10,080 nt of DNA from Mesorhizobium sp. (GCA_019509685.1 JAEKLU010000167.1:1-10080); one strand, 5' to 3'; positions 1-7,236 are shown, counted from the first letter of the stretch. Program-made: numbers and translations. Notes: generated from the sequence alone by a model not told the origin.

Positions 1-13
1 CCTATCTATTTTC

Positions 14-57
14 GCAATTCCGGACGGAAAACCGCAGTGCACTTTTCCTGGAATTGC
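14..57. repeat. Palindromic intergenic repeat
   Basis: This is an imperfect inverted repeat. GCAATTCC (14-21) is complementary to GGAATTGC (50-57), and GGAAAA (26-31) pairs with TTTTCC (43-48). Together they make a 14-bp stem interrupted by GGAC on one side and T on the other, around an 11-nt loop. I recall this type of hairpin (GCAATTCC...GGAAAA...TTTTCC-GGAATTGC) as a frequent intergenic element in Mesorhizobium-type genomes, but copy number cannot be checked here. It lies beyond the 3' end of the minus-strand gene block and is not followed by a T-tract on either strand, so it is better read as a dispersed repeat than as a terminator. Confidence 0.6.
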
Positions 58-81
58 TCCAGTCAGGCACGATGCGAGCGG

Positions 82-120
82 GAAAACAAATCCTGCCGCG
101 CGCAAGCACGCCTGGCAGGA
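82..120 (-). terminator. Candidate intrinsic terminator of the moa/ybaY-like block
   Basis: TCCTGCC (91-97) and GGCAGGA (114-120) are perfect 7-bp inverted arms. They can be extended by GCG (98-100) pairing with CGC (109-111), with a small bulge. Read on the minus strand, the hairpin is followed by TTTGTTTT (90 down to 83), a mostly T tract. It sits about 80 nt past the stop codon of the YbaY-like gene, where an operon terminator would be expected. The interrupted T tract and the bulge keep confidence moderate. Confidence 0.45.
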
Positions 121-197
121 GTCATCAGCCCCCAAGGGCAGTTTCGGGGGAACCCCATCCCCATTTTTGAGGACGCTAAACGGTGACCTCGTGGCGG

Positions 198-611
198 TCA
201 ATCGGCTCGTATCATCACGACCGTCACCGGCTTGGCGTCGAGCGGATCGATCAGATGGCGTCTGTCGGGCATGAACAGCAACCGCTCCCCGACGAAGATG
301 CGCGCCTGCAGCGTATAGATCCGGCCCTGCTCAATCGCCTTGGGGTCGAAGCCGATCTCGAATCTGATCGGCACCTGCCCGGCGGGCGCTATTCTACGCT
401 TGGCGATCACGGCCGGCGGCCTGTCGGCCGGCGAGATGGCGGCGAGTTCCACCATCAGCACGGCATCGGGCGGCAGCGCGATGCGCTCGCGATAGGTCAC
501 CTCGCCGGCAATGGTCTTTTCGCCGGCATTGGTGATCTCCGGCACGGCAAGCACGCCAACCACCAACGGCACCAGCCCGAAGATGAAGAATTCCGCGATC
601 CTGTCCAGCAC
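198..611 (-). CDS. YbaY/YscW-family exported protein
   Basis: A 137-aa protein resembling the YbaY/YscW lipoprotein family (Pfam 'type III secretion system lipoprotein chaperone', a name that need not reflect function here). The family core is visible: GEVTYRERIALPPDAVLMVEL (about residues 36-56), the PAGQVPIRFEIGFDP stretch (76-90), then a YTLQARIFVGERLLF strand pair (99-113). Residues 8-23 are hydrophobic and are followed by ITNAGEK, so a signal peptide cleaved near residue 29 is likely. There is no clear lipobox Cys, so it may be periplasmic rather than lipidated. The start is GTG at 611 with GGAG 7 nt upstream; an in-frame stop lies a few codons further up, so no longer start exists. It is 74 nt downstream of moaE on the same strand and may share its transcript. 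Exact role unknown. Confidence 0.75.
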   Translation of the reverse strand: MLDRIAEFFIFGLVPLVVGVLAVPEITNAGEKTIAGEVTYRERIALPPDAVLMVELAAISPADRPPAVIAKRRIAPAGQVPIRFEIGFDPKAIEQGRIYTLQARIFVGERLLFMPDRRHLIDPLDAKPVTVVMIRAD

Positions 612-685
612 GGGACTGCTCCGCCAGGCAAATCAAACCGATGTTCAGGCTTGGGTCGGATTGCGGTCGTTCGATGGCGTGGATG

Positions 686-1165
686 CTATTCGCTGGATTT
701 CGTCCAGCGGCCGGCCGCCTTGTCGTCGGCTTCCTTGGCCTCGACCCAGCCGCCCTCGGAGCCATCCACAAGATGCTCCTTCTTCCAGAAGGGCGCGCGC
801 GACTTCAGGTAGTCCATCAGGAAATTCGCCGCCTCGAAGGCCGCCTGCCGGTGGGCGGACGCCGCCACCACCAGCACGATGTTTTCGCCCGGCGCTATTT
901 TGCCGTGGCGGTGAATGACGGTCAGCCCCTGCAATGGCCAGCGCCCGGCCGCTTCCGCCGCGATGCGGCCGATCTCGGCCTCGGCCATGCCGGGGTAATG
1001 CTCAAGCTCGAGCGCCGACAGCGTGCCTTGCTCGTCGCGGCACAGGCCGGAGAAAGTGACGACGGCGCCGATGTCGGCGCGACCTTCGGTCAGCGCCGCA
1101 ATCTCGGCGGCGACGTCGAAATCCTCGCGCTGGATGCGGATGGCGGGCACGACCGCGCCGGCCAT
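686..1165 (-). CDS. moaE: Molybdopterin synthase catalytic subunit MoaE
   Basis: This is the large subunit of molybdopterin synthase (159 aa, normal family length). It transfers sulfur from the MoaD C-terminal thiocarboxylate to cyclic pyranopterin monophosphate to form molybdopterin in the cytoplasm. Family landmarks are present: GAVVTFSGLCRD (33-44), LELEHYPGMAE (52-62), the HRHGKI segment (85-90), the SAHR stretch (103-106), and the FLMDYLKSRAPFWKKE block (115-130). In that block, K121 and K128 correspond to the active-site lysines of E. coli MoaE (K119/K126), and WVEAKE (140-145) follows. The ATG lies one base after the moaD stop, so translation is probably coupled and equal expression of the two subunits is favoured. 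No abnormal residues seen. Confidence 0.97.
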   Translation of the reverse strand: MAGAVVPAIRIQREDFDVAAEIAALTEGRADIGAVVTFSGLCRDEQGTLSALELEHYPGMAEAEIGRIAAEAAGRWPLQGLTVIHRHGKIAPGENIVLVVAASAHRQAAFEAANFLMDYLKSRAPFWKKEHLVDGSEGGWVEAKEADDKAAGRWTKSSE

Positions 1166-1166
1166 C

Positions 1167-1424
1167 TCAGCCCCCGGTCATCGGCGGAAACAGCGCGATC
1201 TCGCGCGCGCCCGCGATTTTCTCGCGGTGGCCAACATGTTCCTGGTTGATGGCGACGCGGATGACGTCAGGATATTGCAGCGCGTGCTCATATTCCTCGC
1301 CGCGCGCCTTCAGCCAGCGCAAGAGGTCGGCCACCGTTTCGATGCCGGCCGGCAGCTCGACGTCCTCTTCCGGTATGCCGATGCGCTCGCGCACCCAGGC
1401 GAAATAGATGAGCTTCGTCGACAT
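1167..1424 (-). CDS. moaD: Molybdopterin synthase sulfur carrier subunit MoaD
   Basis: A small 85-aa ubiquitin-fold sulfur carrier. The chain ends in MTGG; the terminal Gly-Gly (84-85) is the diagnostic end, which MoeB adenylates and which then carries the thiocarboxylate used by MoaE. The N-terminal strand (KLIYFAWVRERIG, 4-16) and the ETVADLLRWL helix (29-38) match the MoaD/ThiS fold. It starts one base after the pgsA stop and ends one base before moaE, so pgsA-moaD-moaE form a tightly packed, probably translationally coupled set. ThiS could look similar, but the adjacency to moaE settles the call. Confidence 0.95.
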   Translation of the reverse strand: MSTKLIYFAWVRERIGIPEEDVELPAGIETVADLLRWLKARGEEYEHALQYPDVIRVAINQEHVGHREKIAGAREIALFPPMTGG

Positions 1425-1425
1425 C

Positions 1426-2022
1426 TCACTCGTCCATGATGTGCTTCAGGCCGGCGCGGAAATAGTCGTAACCGGTGTAAAGCGTGACCAGCGCCGCGAC
1501 CCACAGCAGCACCAGGCCGGTCTGCGTGGTCAGCGGAAAGATCTTGTCGCCGGCCGGACCGGCAAGCAGGAAGGCGATGGCGACCATCTGGATGGTGGTC
1601 TTCCACTTGGCGAGCTGGGTGACCGGCACCGAGACCTTCAGCGCCGCCAGATATTCGCGCAGGCCCGAAACCAGGATCTCGCGGCACAGGATGATGATCG
1701 CCGCCCACAGCGACCAGCCGGCAATGCCGGCATGGCGGTCGGTGTCGGCGGCCAAAAGCAGCAGGCAGGTGGCGACCAGCAATTTGTCGGCGATCGGATC
1801 CAGCATCTTGCCGATGTTGGAGGTCTGCTGCCAGGCGCGCGCAAAATAGCCGTCGAAGTAATCGGTGATCGAGGCGAGCAGGAAAATGACCAGCGCCGAC
1901 CAGCGGGCGAAGTCGGACGACTTCAGATGGCCTTCGAGGAAAAAGCACAGCACGACCAGCGGCACCGCGACGATGCGGGCATAGGTGAGGATGTTCGGCA
2001 GGTTGAACGCGCGCTGGGCCAT
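1426..2022 (-). CDS. pgsA: CDP-diacylglycerol--glycerol-3-phosphate 3-phosphatidyltransferase
   Basis: An inner-membrane enzyme that makes phosphatidylglycerol phosphate from CDP-diacylglycerol and glycerol-3-phosphate, the committed step to PG and cardiolipin. At 198 aa it has family-typical length and several hydrophobic helices. The CDP-alcohol phosphotransferase signature D-x2-DG-x2-AR-x8-G-x3-D-x3-D is complete at D54, D57, G58, A61, R62, G71, D75, D79. The N-terminus FNLPNILTYARI is typical of PgsA. I choose ATG at 2022, with AGGAG about 14 nt upstream (long spacing). A TTG at 2070 is in frame but lacks a ribosome site and would lie upstream of the candidate promoter's -10. It is followed by moaD after one base; this pgsA-moaD-moaE order is, as far as I recall, common in Rhizobiales. 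Confidence 0.95.
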   Translation of the reverse strand: MAQRAFNLPNILTYARIVAVPLVVLCFFLEGHLKSSDFARWSALVIFLLASITDYFDGYFARAWQQTSNIGKMLDPIADKLLVATCLLLLAADTDRHAGIAGWSLWAAIIILCREILVSGLREYLAALKVSVPVTQLAKWKTTIQMVAIAFLLAGPAGDKIFPLTTQTGLVLLWVAALVTLYTGYDYFRAGLKHIMDE

Positions 2023-2054
2023 GTGGTCTCGGGAAACTCCTGCGTCTGTCGTAC

Positions 2055-2083
2055 TCAAATCAGAAGCCAATGTAGGGGGTCAA
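2055..2083 (-). promoter_or_regulatory. Possible sigma70-type promoter for pgsA-moaDE
   Basis: On the minus strand TTGACC (2083-2078) matches a -35 box well. It is followed after 17 nt by ATTTGA (2060-2055), a poor -10. If used, transcription would begin around 2048, upstream of the ATG at 2022 but downstream of the TTG at 2070, which supports the shorter pgsA. No strong terminator was seen between uvrC and pgsA, so read-through from uvrC remains possible. Confidence 0.25.
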
Positions 2084-2186
2084 CAGGCGAGATTCGATTG
2101 ACCAGGCAAAAATAGCATTTGTAGCGGCGGCGGCCTCGCCACCTCTTGGGCCAGGCCGTCAAACTTCCGTGCCTGAAAGCTGGCCC

Positions 2187-4289
2187 TCAGCTCTCGTGAA
2201 AATGATTGTAGACCAGCTTTGCCACGTGCTCGGAAATGCCGTCGACCTTGACTAGGTCCTCGACCGCGGCGCGGCTGACCGCCTTGGCGGTGCCGAAGGC
2301 GAGCAGCAGCGCCCGCTTGCGGCCGGGGCCGATGCCGGCGATCTCGTCGAGCGGGCTTTTGACCATCTCCTTCTTGCGCCGCGCCCGGTGCGAGCCGATG
2401 GCGAAACGGTGCACCTCGTCGCGTAGGCGCTGGACGAAATAAAGCACCGGGTCGCGCACCGGCAGCATGAAGGAGTCCCTGCCCCTGACGAAAAAGCGCT
2501 CGCGGCCGGCGTCGCGGTCCGGCCCCTTGGCGATGCCGATGGCGACGACCCGGTCCTCGATACCGAGATCGGCAAGGATCTGGCGCACCGCCGTCATCTG
2601 GCCCTGGCCGCCGTCGATCAGGATGACGTCCGGCCAGGCCGGGAAGCTGCCCGTGCCGGTGACCAGGTCTTCGTCGCCGGCATCCTGAGACTCCGGACCT
2701 TCCGGCCCCGCGGGCTTCTGCTCGTCGCCATGTTCCTTGATCAGTCGCGAAAAACGCCGCTGCATCACCTCGCGCATCATGCCGAAATCGTCGCCGGGCG
2801 TGATGTCGGTCGAGCGGATGTTGAACTTGCGGTACTGGTTCTTCACGAACCCTTCCGGACCGGCGACGACCATGGCGCCGACCGCGTTGGTGCCCATGAT
2901 GTGCGAATTGTCATAGACTTCGATGCGCGTCGGCGGCTTTTCCAGGCCGAAGGTCTCGGCAAAACCGGTGAGCAGCCGCGCCTGCGTCGAGGTTTCGGCC
3001 AGCCGGCGCCCGAGCGCCTCGCGCGCGTTCTGCAGCGCATTGTCGGTCAGGTCCTTCTTCTCGCCGCGTTGCGGCACGGAGATCGTTACCTTGCGGCCGG
3101 CATGGGTGGAAAGCGCCTCGGCGAGCAGGTCCTGCTCCTGCGCGGTCTGGGACAAGAGCAGCGTGCGCGCCGGCACCTTGTCGTCATAAAACTGCGCCAG
3201 GAACGAGCCCAGCACTTCCGATGCTTCCAGCGCCGGATCGGCCTTGGGGAAATAGGCGCGATTGCCCCAGTTCTGGCCGGTGCGGAAGAAGAACACCTGG
3301 ATGCAGACCTGGCCGCCTTCCTGGTGGATGGCGAAGACGTCGGCCTCCTCCACCGTTTGCGGGTTGATACCCTGATGGCTCTGCACATGCGAGAGCGCGG
3401 CAAGGCGGTCGCGATAGATGGCGGCGCGCTCGAAGTCTAGCTCTTGCGACGCCTGCTGCATGGCGGCCGAGATCTCGGTCTTGACCTTCTGGCTGCGGCC
3501 GGAAAGGAAGTCCTTTGCCTCGGAAACCAGTTCGGCATAGCCCTCATGCGAGATCTCGCCGGTGCACGGACCGGCGCAGCGCTTGATCTGGTAGAGCAGG
3601 CAGGGCCGGCTGCGGTTCTCGTAGAAAGAATTGGTGCAGCTGCGCAGCAGGAAGGCGCGCTGCAGCGAATTGATGGTGCGGCCGACCGCGCCGGCCGAGG
3701 CAAACGGCCCGAAATAATCGCCCTTGCGCGAGCGCGCGCCGCGATGCTTGTAGATGCCGGGCGAAACATGGTCGCCGGTCAACAGGATGTAGGGGAACGA
3801 TTTGTCGTCCCGCATCAAGACGTTGAAGCGGGGCCGCAGCCGCTTGATGAGGTTGGCCTCGAGCAGCAGCGCCTCGATCTCGGTGCGGGTGACGACAAAC
3901 TCCATCGTCGAGGTCTCACGCACCATGCGGCCGATGCGGGCGGTGTGGAAGCGCCCCTGCGCGTAATTGGTGACGCGCTTCTTCAGGCTGCGCGCCTTGC
4001 CGACATACAGCACGTCGCCGGCGGCGTTCATCATGCGGTAGACGCCGGGCGCGTTGGGCAGCCGCTTGACCAGCGTCTGGATCACCTCGGCGCCGAGCAT
4101 GCCGTCGGCATCGCCGGCATGCGGCGTCCAGTCGATAGCCGTGAAGGCGACATCGGGACCGGCGAGCACGGCTTCCGGCTCGACGATCTCCTCGGCCGCC
4201 TCGTCCTCGATGTCGATATCGGGGTCGAGATCGGGCGGCATGTCGTCGGCGGGGCCGCCGCTTCCGTGTTTTCGGGTTATGGGACTCAT
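2187..4289 (-). CDS. uvrC: Excinuclease ABC subunit UvrC
   Basis: UvrC makes both the 3' and 5' incisions in nucleotide excision repair after UvrA/UvrB find the lesion. From ATG 4289 it has 700 aa. Domains in order: an acidic alphaproteobacterial-style leader (about 1-65); a GIY-YIG nuclease (about 77-155) with GVY 82-84, YVG 95-97 and the metal-binding glutamate in LLLEANLIK (E144); a Cys cluster (C218, C230, C238, C242); a UVR motif binding UvrB (about 271-300); an RNase H-like nuclease with VYDNSH (D460, H463), DGG (D559) and DEVHRF (H627); and C-terminal tandem helix-hairpin-helix motifs (about 646-696). A charged insert (about 520-548) precedes the DVILIDGG strand. The start overlaps the SDR stop as ATGA, implying translational coupling. 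A longer open frame upstream of 4289 is just antisense to nothing useful and overlaps the SDR, so it was rejected. Confidence 0.97.
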   Translation of the reverse strand: MSPITRKHGSGGPADDMPPDLDPDIDIEDEAAEEIVEPEAVLAGPDVAFTAIDWTPHAGDADGMLGAEVIQTLVKRLPNAPGVYRMMNAAGDVLYVGKARSLKKRVTNYAQGRFHTARIGRMVRETSTMEFVVTRTEIEALLLEANLIKRLRPRFNVLMRDDKSFPYILLTGDHVSPGIYKHRGARSRKGDYFGPFASAGAVGRTINSLQRAFLLRSCTNSFYENRSRPCLLYQIKRCAGPCTGEISHEGYAELVSEAKDFLSGRSQKVKTEISAAMQQASQELDFERAAIYRDRLAALSHVQSHQGINPQTVEEADVFAIHQEGGQVCIQVFFFRTGQNWGNRAYFPKADPALEASEVLGSFLAQFYDDKVPARTLLLSQTAQEQDLLAEALSTHAGRKVTISVPQRGEKKDLTDNALQNAREALGRRLAETSTQARLLTGFAETFGLEKPPTRIEVYDNSHIMGTNAVGAMVVAGPEGFVKNQYRKFNIRSTDITPGDDFGMMREVMQRRFSRLIKEHGDEQKPAGPEGPESQDAGDEDLVTGTGSFPAWPDVILIDGGQGQMTAVRQILADLGIEDRVVAIGIAKGPDRDAGRERFFVRGRDSFMLPVRDPVLYFVQRLRDEVHRFAIGSHRARRKKEMVKSPLDEIAGIGPGRKRALLLAFGTAKAVSRAAVEDLVKVDGISEHVAKLVYNHFHES

Positions 4290-5047
4290 TCCACCATGCC
4301 TGTCACATCGGGCGTCTGCCACGCAAGATGCTGGCCGCCATCGAGCGCGATCATCTGGCCGGTGACCGAACGCGCCTGCCAGAGATAGCGGATGGTGGCG
4401 CCGAATTCCGACAATTGCGGGCCGCGCTTCAGGATCAGGCCCTCGACCTGGCTGTCGAAATCGTGGTCGTCCTGGCGCGCATTCTTCAAGGTCGGGCCCG
4501 GACCGATGGCGTTGACGCGGATGCGGGGACCGAGCGCCTGGGCCAGCATCTGCGTTTGCGTCCACAGCGCCGACTTCGACAGCGCATAGGAAAAGTAGCG
4601 CGGCGTCGGCCGCCAGACGCGCTGGTCGACGATGTTGACGATCAGGCCCTCCGCGCGCTCAGGCAAGGCACGGGCGAAATTCTGCGCGAGCAGCGCCGGG
4701 GTCTTCACATGAATGGCGAAATGGCGATCCCAGGCCTGCCAGTCGAAATCCTCGACACTGTCGTCAACGAACAAAGAGGCGTTGTTGACGAGCAGCGTGA
4801 TCGGCCCGAGGGCTGCCTCCGACTGGCCGACGAGGTCGCCCACCGCATCCATGTCGGTAAGATCGGCGGCGATCACAACGGCGCGGCCACCCTCGCCCCT
4901 GATTTTGTTTGCCAGAGCCTCCGCCTCGGCGCCGGAACGATTGGCGTGGATGGCAACAGCAAAGCCGTGCGGACCCGGATTCGGGCGCGACGTCAGCGCA
5001 ATATAGGTCGCGACATCCCTTGAACCAAGCGGTGTGCAGCGCAACAT
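4286..5047 (-). CDS. PTR1/FolM-like short-chain dehydrogenase, Rossmann motif damaged
   Basis: This 253-aa protein is clearly an SDR from about residue 28 on: [12 protein letters not shown] (27-38), ADLTD (61-65), NNASLF (88-93), the catalytic Y154-x3-K158 (YALSK), and NAIGPGP (179-185). An Asp (D141) in NIVDQRV takes the usual Ser position, 13 residues before Tyr, as in pteridine reductase PTR1 and E. coli FolM. A pterin-reductase-like NADPH enzyme is therefore the best guess. The N-terminal TGxxxRxG cofactor loop expected just before HGF is missing: the protein reads [12 protein letters not shown] and appears about 9 residues short. Neither of the other two frames restores the motif. The gene may be non-functional or the sequence locally wrong. 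ATG 5047 has AGCAGG upstream. The stop overlaps the uvrC start, so uvrC translation may still depend on it. Confidence 0.8.
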   Translation of the reverse strand: MLRCTPLGSRDVATYIALTSRPNPGPHGFAVAIHANRSGAEAEALANKIRGEGGRAVVIAADLTDMDAVGDLVGQSEAALGPITLLVNNASLFVDDSVEDFDWQAWDRHFAIHVKTPALLAQNFARALPERAEGLIVNIVDQRVWRPTPRYFSYALSKSALWTQTQMLAQALGPRIRVNAIGPGPTLKNARQDDHDFDSQVEGLILKRGPQLSEFGATIRYLWQARSVTGQMIALDGGQHLAWQTPDVTGMVE

Positions 5048-5180
5048 AATTAGCCTGCTGACATTTCGCTGTTGCGAAGATGCAACGTCAACTTTCGGCC
5101 TCATTCGCGCCAGGGAATGACCCAAGTTCAGGTTCGCTTCAGCCGCATTTCAGCACGACATTCGGAACCGTAGAGCGCCA

Positions 5181-5206
5181 GGCCCGTTTATCCCCCCGGA
5201 CGGGCC
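5181..5206 (+). promoter_or_regulatory. Inverted repeat upstream of the OMP gene
   Basis: GGCCCGT (5181-5187) and ACGGGCC (5200-5206) form a perfect 7-bp inverted repeat around a 12-nt C-rich loop. It lies about 55 nt before the start codon of the outer membrane protein gene, probably within its leader. It lacks a T-tract, so it is not a terminator. A 5' stabilising hairpin for an abundant porin mRNA, or a regulatory target, is possible; no promoter boxes could be assigned with confidence in 5048-5247. Confidence 0.35.
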
Positions 5207-5247
5207 GGGGCGTTCAAGGACAAACAAGCCTAAGTGTCTTGTGGCTT

Positions 5248-5253
5248 AAGGAG
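5248..5253 (+). promoter_or_regulatory. Strong ribosome binding site of the OMP gene
   Basis: AAGGAG lies 7 nt before ATG 5261, a near-perfect Shine-Dalgarno in an A/T-rich initiation region. It fixes the start at 5261 rather than the upstream in-frame TTG-type start at 5234, and fits a highly translated envelope protein. Confidence 0.85.
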
Positions 5254-5260
5254 TATAATA

Positions 5261-5914
5261 ATGAAGACCAATCTCAAATTCGCGCCGCTTGCCGCCGCGC
5301 TCGGGCTGTTCGCCTTCGCCGGTACCGCGTTTGCGGCCGACGTCGTTTCCGAAGAGCCGCCGGCGCCCGCCCCGGTTGCCGAACTTCCCGTCGCAGCCTG
5401 GGCCGGGCCCTATGCCGGTATCAGCCTCGGCTACGGCTTCGGCGGTCACGCCAATGCCAAGGACCAGGGCGTCAACGTGAAGACCAAGGGCTTCGTCGGC
5501 GGCGTTTTCGGCGGCTACAACTGGCAGCAGGAAAACTTCGTCTACGGTGCTGAAGCCGACCTCGGCTACAACGGCACCAAGGGCTCCAGCAACGGCATCG
5601 ACGCCAAGTCGGGTCTCGAAGGTTCGCTGCGCGCCCGTCTCGGTTATGCCGTGAGCCCGGAAATCCTGATCTATGGCACGGGCGGTGTCGCCGCCAAGAA
5701 CCAGAAGATCGAGGACAGCGTCACCAGCTTCAGCGACAGCAAGGCCGTTGTCGGCTGGACCGCTGGCGCCGGCACCGACATTAAGATCACGGACAACGTG
5801 TTCGGCCGTGTCGAATACCGCTACACCGATTTCGGCAGCCACAGCTTCGGCAACGAAGGCAAGGTCAAGTCCTCGGACAACCGCGTCACCTTCGGCGTCG
5901 GTATGAAGTTCTAA
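5261..5914 (+). CDS. Outer membrane beta-barrel protein (Omp25/Omp31/RopB type)
   Basis: A 217-aa protein that fits the small eight-stranded outer membrane beta-barrel family of Rhizobiales (Omp25/Omp31 of Brucella, RopB of Rhizobium). Residues 1-25 form a classic signal peptide ending AFA before ADVV. A Pro-rich linker (33-44) leads to WAGPYAGISLGYGFGG (47-62), the usual first strand. Further amphipathic strands alternate with Gly-rich turns (YGAEADLGY, LRARLGYA, LIYGTGGVA, VFGRVEYRYTDFG). The chain ends in FGVGMKF, with the terminal Phe that BAM recognises. Likely role is envelope integrity or a small porin-like barrel; no specific substrate can be read. It is monocistronic, with its own strong ribosome site and terminator, and divergent from the SDR-uvrC block. 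Confidence 0.92.
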   Translation: MKTNLKFAPLAAALGLFAFAGTAFAADVVSEEPPAPAPVAELPVAAWAGPYAGISLGYGFGGHANAKDQGVNVKTKGFVGGVFGGYNWQQENFVYGAEADLGYNGTKGSSNGIDAKSGLEGSLRARLGYAVSPEILIYGTGGVAAKNQKIEDSVTSFSDSKAVVGWTAGAGTDIKITDNVFGRVEYRYTDFGSHSFGNEGKVKSSDNRVTFGVGMKF

Positions 5915-5935
5915 GTCTTCAGAGACAAGACACGG

Positions 5936-5965
5936 AAAAGCCGGGCCTCGCGCCCGGCTTTTTTT
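5936..5965 (+). terminator. Intrinsic terminator of the OMP gene
   Basis: AAAAGCCGGGC (5936-5946) pairs with GCCCGGCTTTT (5952-5962) across a CTCGC loop, followed by a run of seven T (5959-5965). This is 21 nt past the OMP stop and is a textbook rho-independent terminator. The reverse strand also reads the hairpin followed by four T, so it might also stop transcripts of the convergent GST gene, which ends at 6072. Confidence 0.9.
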
Positions 5966-6030
5966 GTGTCCGCGCTATCCCTTTCCCTGTCCCCAAATTC
6001 CCCGGTTTCGAGCGGAATGTGCGGCGATGG

Positions 6031-6064
6031 AAACTGCCAATCTCCCCACTCGTGGTGGAGAGCA
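6031..6064. repeat. Degenerate intergenic hairpin repeat
   Basis: CTCCCCAC (6042-6049) faces GTGGTGGAG (6052-6060), an 8-bp stem with one bulged T and a tiny loop. It lies in a context (CTGCCAATCTCCCC...) that I recall as the start of a common rhizobial intergenic repeat. It lies just beyond the stop of the GST gene. This copy is mutated and short, and copy number elsewhere cannot be checked here. Confidence 0.35.
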
Positions 6065-6071
6065 GTTGTAA

Positions 6072-6668
6072 TCACCCCGGCACGCAGCCCTTCAATTCGG
6101 GAAACTTCTCATCGAACCGGGCGGCCCAGCGCACGAGCCGGCCGCGGCCCTTTTCCCATTGGCCGGCAAAACGCAGCGCGAGGTAACCGAGGCAGGCGCG
6201 CAGCGCCATCTGGCCGGCGGTAATCTTCTTCGGCAGTTTCGGGGGATCGGCGTTGAGCAGGTCAAGTGCAGCGGTGATCTTGCTCCACTGTCGGTCGAGC
6301 CAGGGCTGATAGACAAAAGTCTCGGGCCGCGTGCGCCGCTCATAAACCATCGACAGCGCGCAGTCGCAGATGCCGTCAGCCAACGCCTCCAGGACTTCGG
6401 CGTCGAGCCGCTTGTCGGAATTGCGCGGGAAGAGCGCGTTCTTCGACAGTCGGTTGAGATGTTGGGTAATAGCGCGGCTGTCGTGGACCGTGCGACCGTC
6501 GTCGAGCACCAGCACCGGGATCTTGCCCAGCGGATTGGCCGTGATCAGCTCGGCTGGCTTGTCCTCGGTCTTGACCGGCACGAGGTCAATGGCAATGCCG
6601 GCATAGGCGGCGGCCATGCGGACCTTCGAACTATAGGGAGAGGTGGAGGCGTAAAGCAGCTTGGGCAT
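6072..6668 (-). CDS. Glutathione S-transferase family protein
   Basis: A 198-aa two-domain GST-like cytosolic protein. The N-terminal thioredoxin-like domain starts PKLLYASTSPYSSKVRMAA, where a Ser in the SPYSSKVR stretch (10-17) is the likely glutathione-activating residue. It continues with NPLGKIPVLVLDDG (45-58), whose cis-Pro P51 follows the LGKIP motif, and HDSRAITQHL (62-71), which binds the glutamyl part of GSH. The C-terminal all-helical domain covers about 85-195. The start is ATG 6668 with AGGGA 7 nt upstream, preferred over the in-frame start at 6695. Substrate cannot be predicted; GST-like proteins of this class are numerous in rhizobia. It is 107 nt downstream of the broken GNAT gene on the same strand. 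Confidence 0.9.
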   Translation of the reverse strand: MPKLLYASTSPYSSKVRMAAAYAGIAIDLVPVKTEDKPAELITANPLGKIPVLVLDDGRTVHDSRAITQHLNRLSKNALFPRNSDKRLDAEVLEALADGICDCALSMVYERRTRPETFVYQPWLDRQWSKITAALDLLNADPPKLPKKITAGQMALRACLGYLALRFAGQWEKGRGRLVRWAARFDEKFPELKGCVPG

Positions 6669-6775
6669 GATCGGTCCCTGGTTGTTTGCCGACACTGTTG
6701 ACCGATCCCGACCGGCAGGACAACGGCCAGCGCCGCGAAAACTTGCCGCCAGCCGGATGGCCGAATGCGTTGCGG

Positions 6776-7236
6776 CTATTTCAGAGACCGCTCCATGATC
6801 ACGGTTCGCTCGTCGCCGTGGTAGCTGTCGCGGATCGCCCGGAAGCCTAGCCTGGCATAGAACGGCTCGGCGGTGACCGAGGGGACGGCACGGTCAGCGT
6901 CGCGACGCCATCCGCCCGCGCTGCCTGCTCGACTTCCGACATCAGACGCCTGCCGACGCCATGGCCCTGGAACGGGGGATCGACAAACATGGATCGAACA
7001 GTCTCGCCATCCAGGCTGGCGGTGCCGACGAGCGTTTCGCCGATGATGGCGACGAAGACCTTGCGCTTCCTGAAGAACTCGAGCATCGCCGGCGGGCTGA
7101 AGCTTTGCTCGACACGGGCGATGATGTCGGGCGCGTAGTCCCTGGCATTGGTCTCCCGCAAGGCGGCGATGATGACGCGGCTCACCACGTCCGCATCCTT
7201 GTCGGTTGCCCGACGAATTGTCAGCGCCAAACTCAT
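6776..7236 (-). pseudogene. GNAT acetyltransferase gene with a frameshift
   Basis: Two overlapping frames together make one GNAT N-acetyltransferase. The first, from ATG 7236, gives MSLALTIRRATDKDADVV and continues through the acetyl-CoA loop, FQGHGVGRRLM (89-99). After VATLTVPS (111-118) the frame runs into non-homologous PRSPPSRS and stops at 6847. The expected C-terminal part, VTAEPFYARLGFRAIRDSYHGDERTVIMERSL, is in another frame and ends at 6776. The total is 461 nt, so loss of one base restores a 153-aa protein of normal size; the likely spot is the G4 run at 6881-6884 (C4 on the coding strand). It is either a recent pseudogene or a sequencing error. GNAT enzymes acetylate amines using acetyl-CoA; the substrate is unknown. 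The ribosome site is weak. Confidence 0.8.

Noticed and set aside
1..197. RNA gene or riboswitch in the left-edge gap
   Set aside because: Only a palindromic repeat and a terminator-like hairpin were found; no tRNA cloverleaf or known molybdenum-cofactor riboswitch pattern could be drawn, and the gap is downstream of the moa genes.
183..812. 209-aa plus-strand open frame
   Set aside because: It lies antisense to the YbaY-like gene and moaE, its composition is Arg/His/Gly-rich without any domain, and both minus-strand genes have clear family motifs and ribosome sites.
3444..4388. 314-aa plus-strand open frame opposite uvrC
   Set aside because: High-GC antisense shadow of uvrC; no recognisable domain and UvrC motifs are complete on the other strand.
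4290..4565. N-terminal extension of uvrC upstream of ATG 4289
   Set aside because: The extension overlaps the conserved SDR C-terminus in another frame and is low-quality Arg/Pro-rich sequence; the ATGA overlap at 4286-4289 gives a natural start.
5048..5125. Longer SDR start at 5125
   Set aside because: The extra 26 residues do not resemble the SDR N-terminus and do not supply the missing glycine motif; ATG 5047 has a ribosome site.
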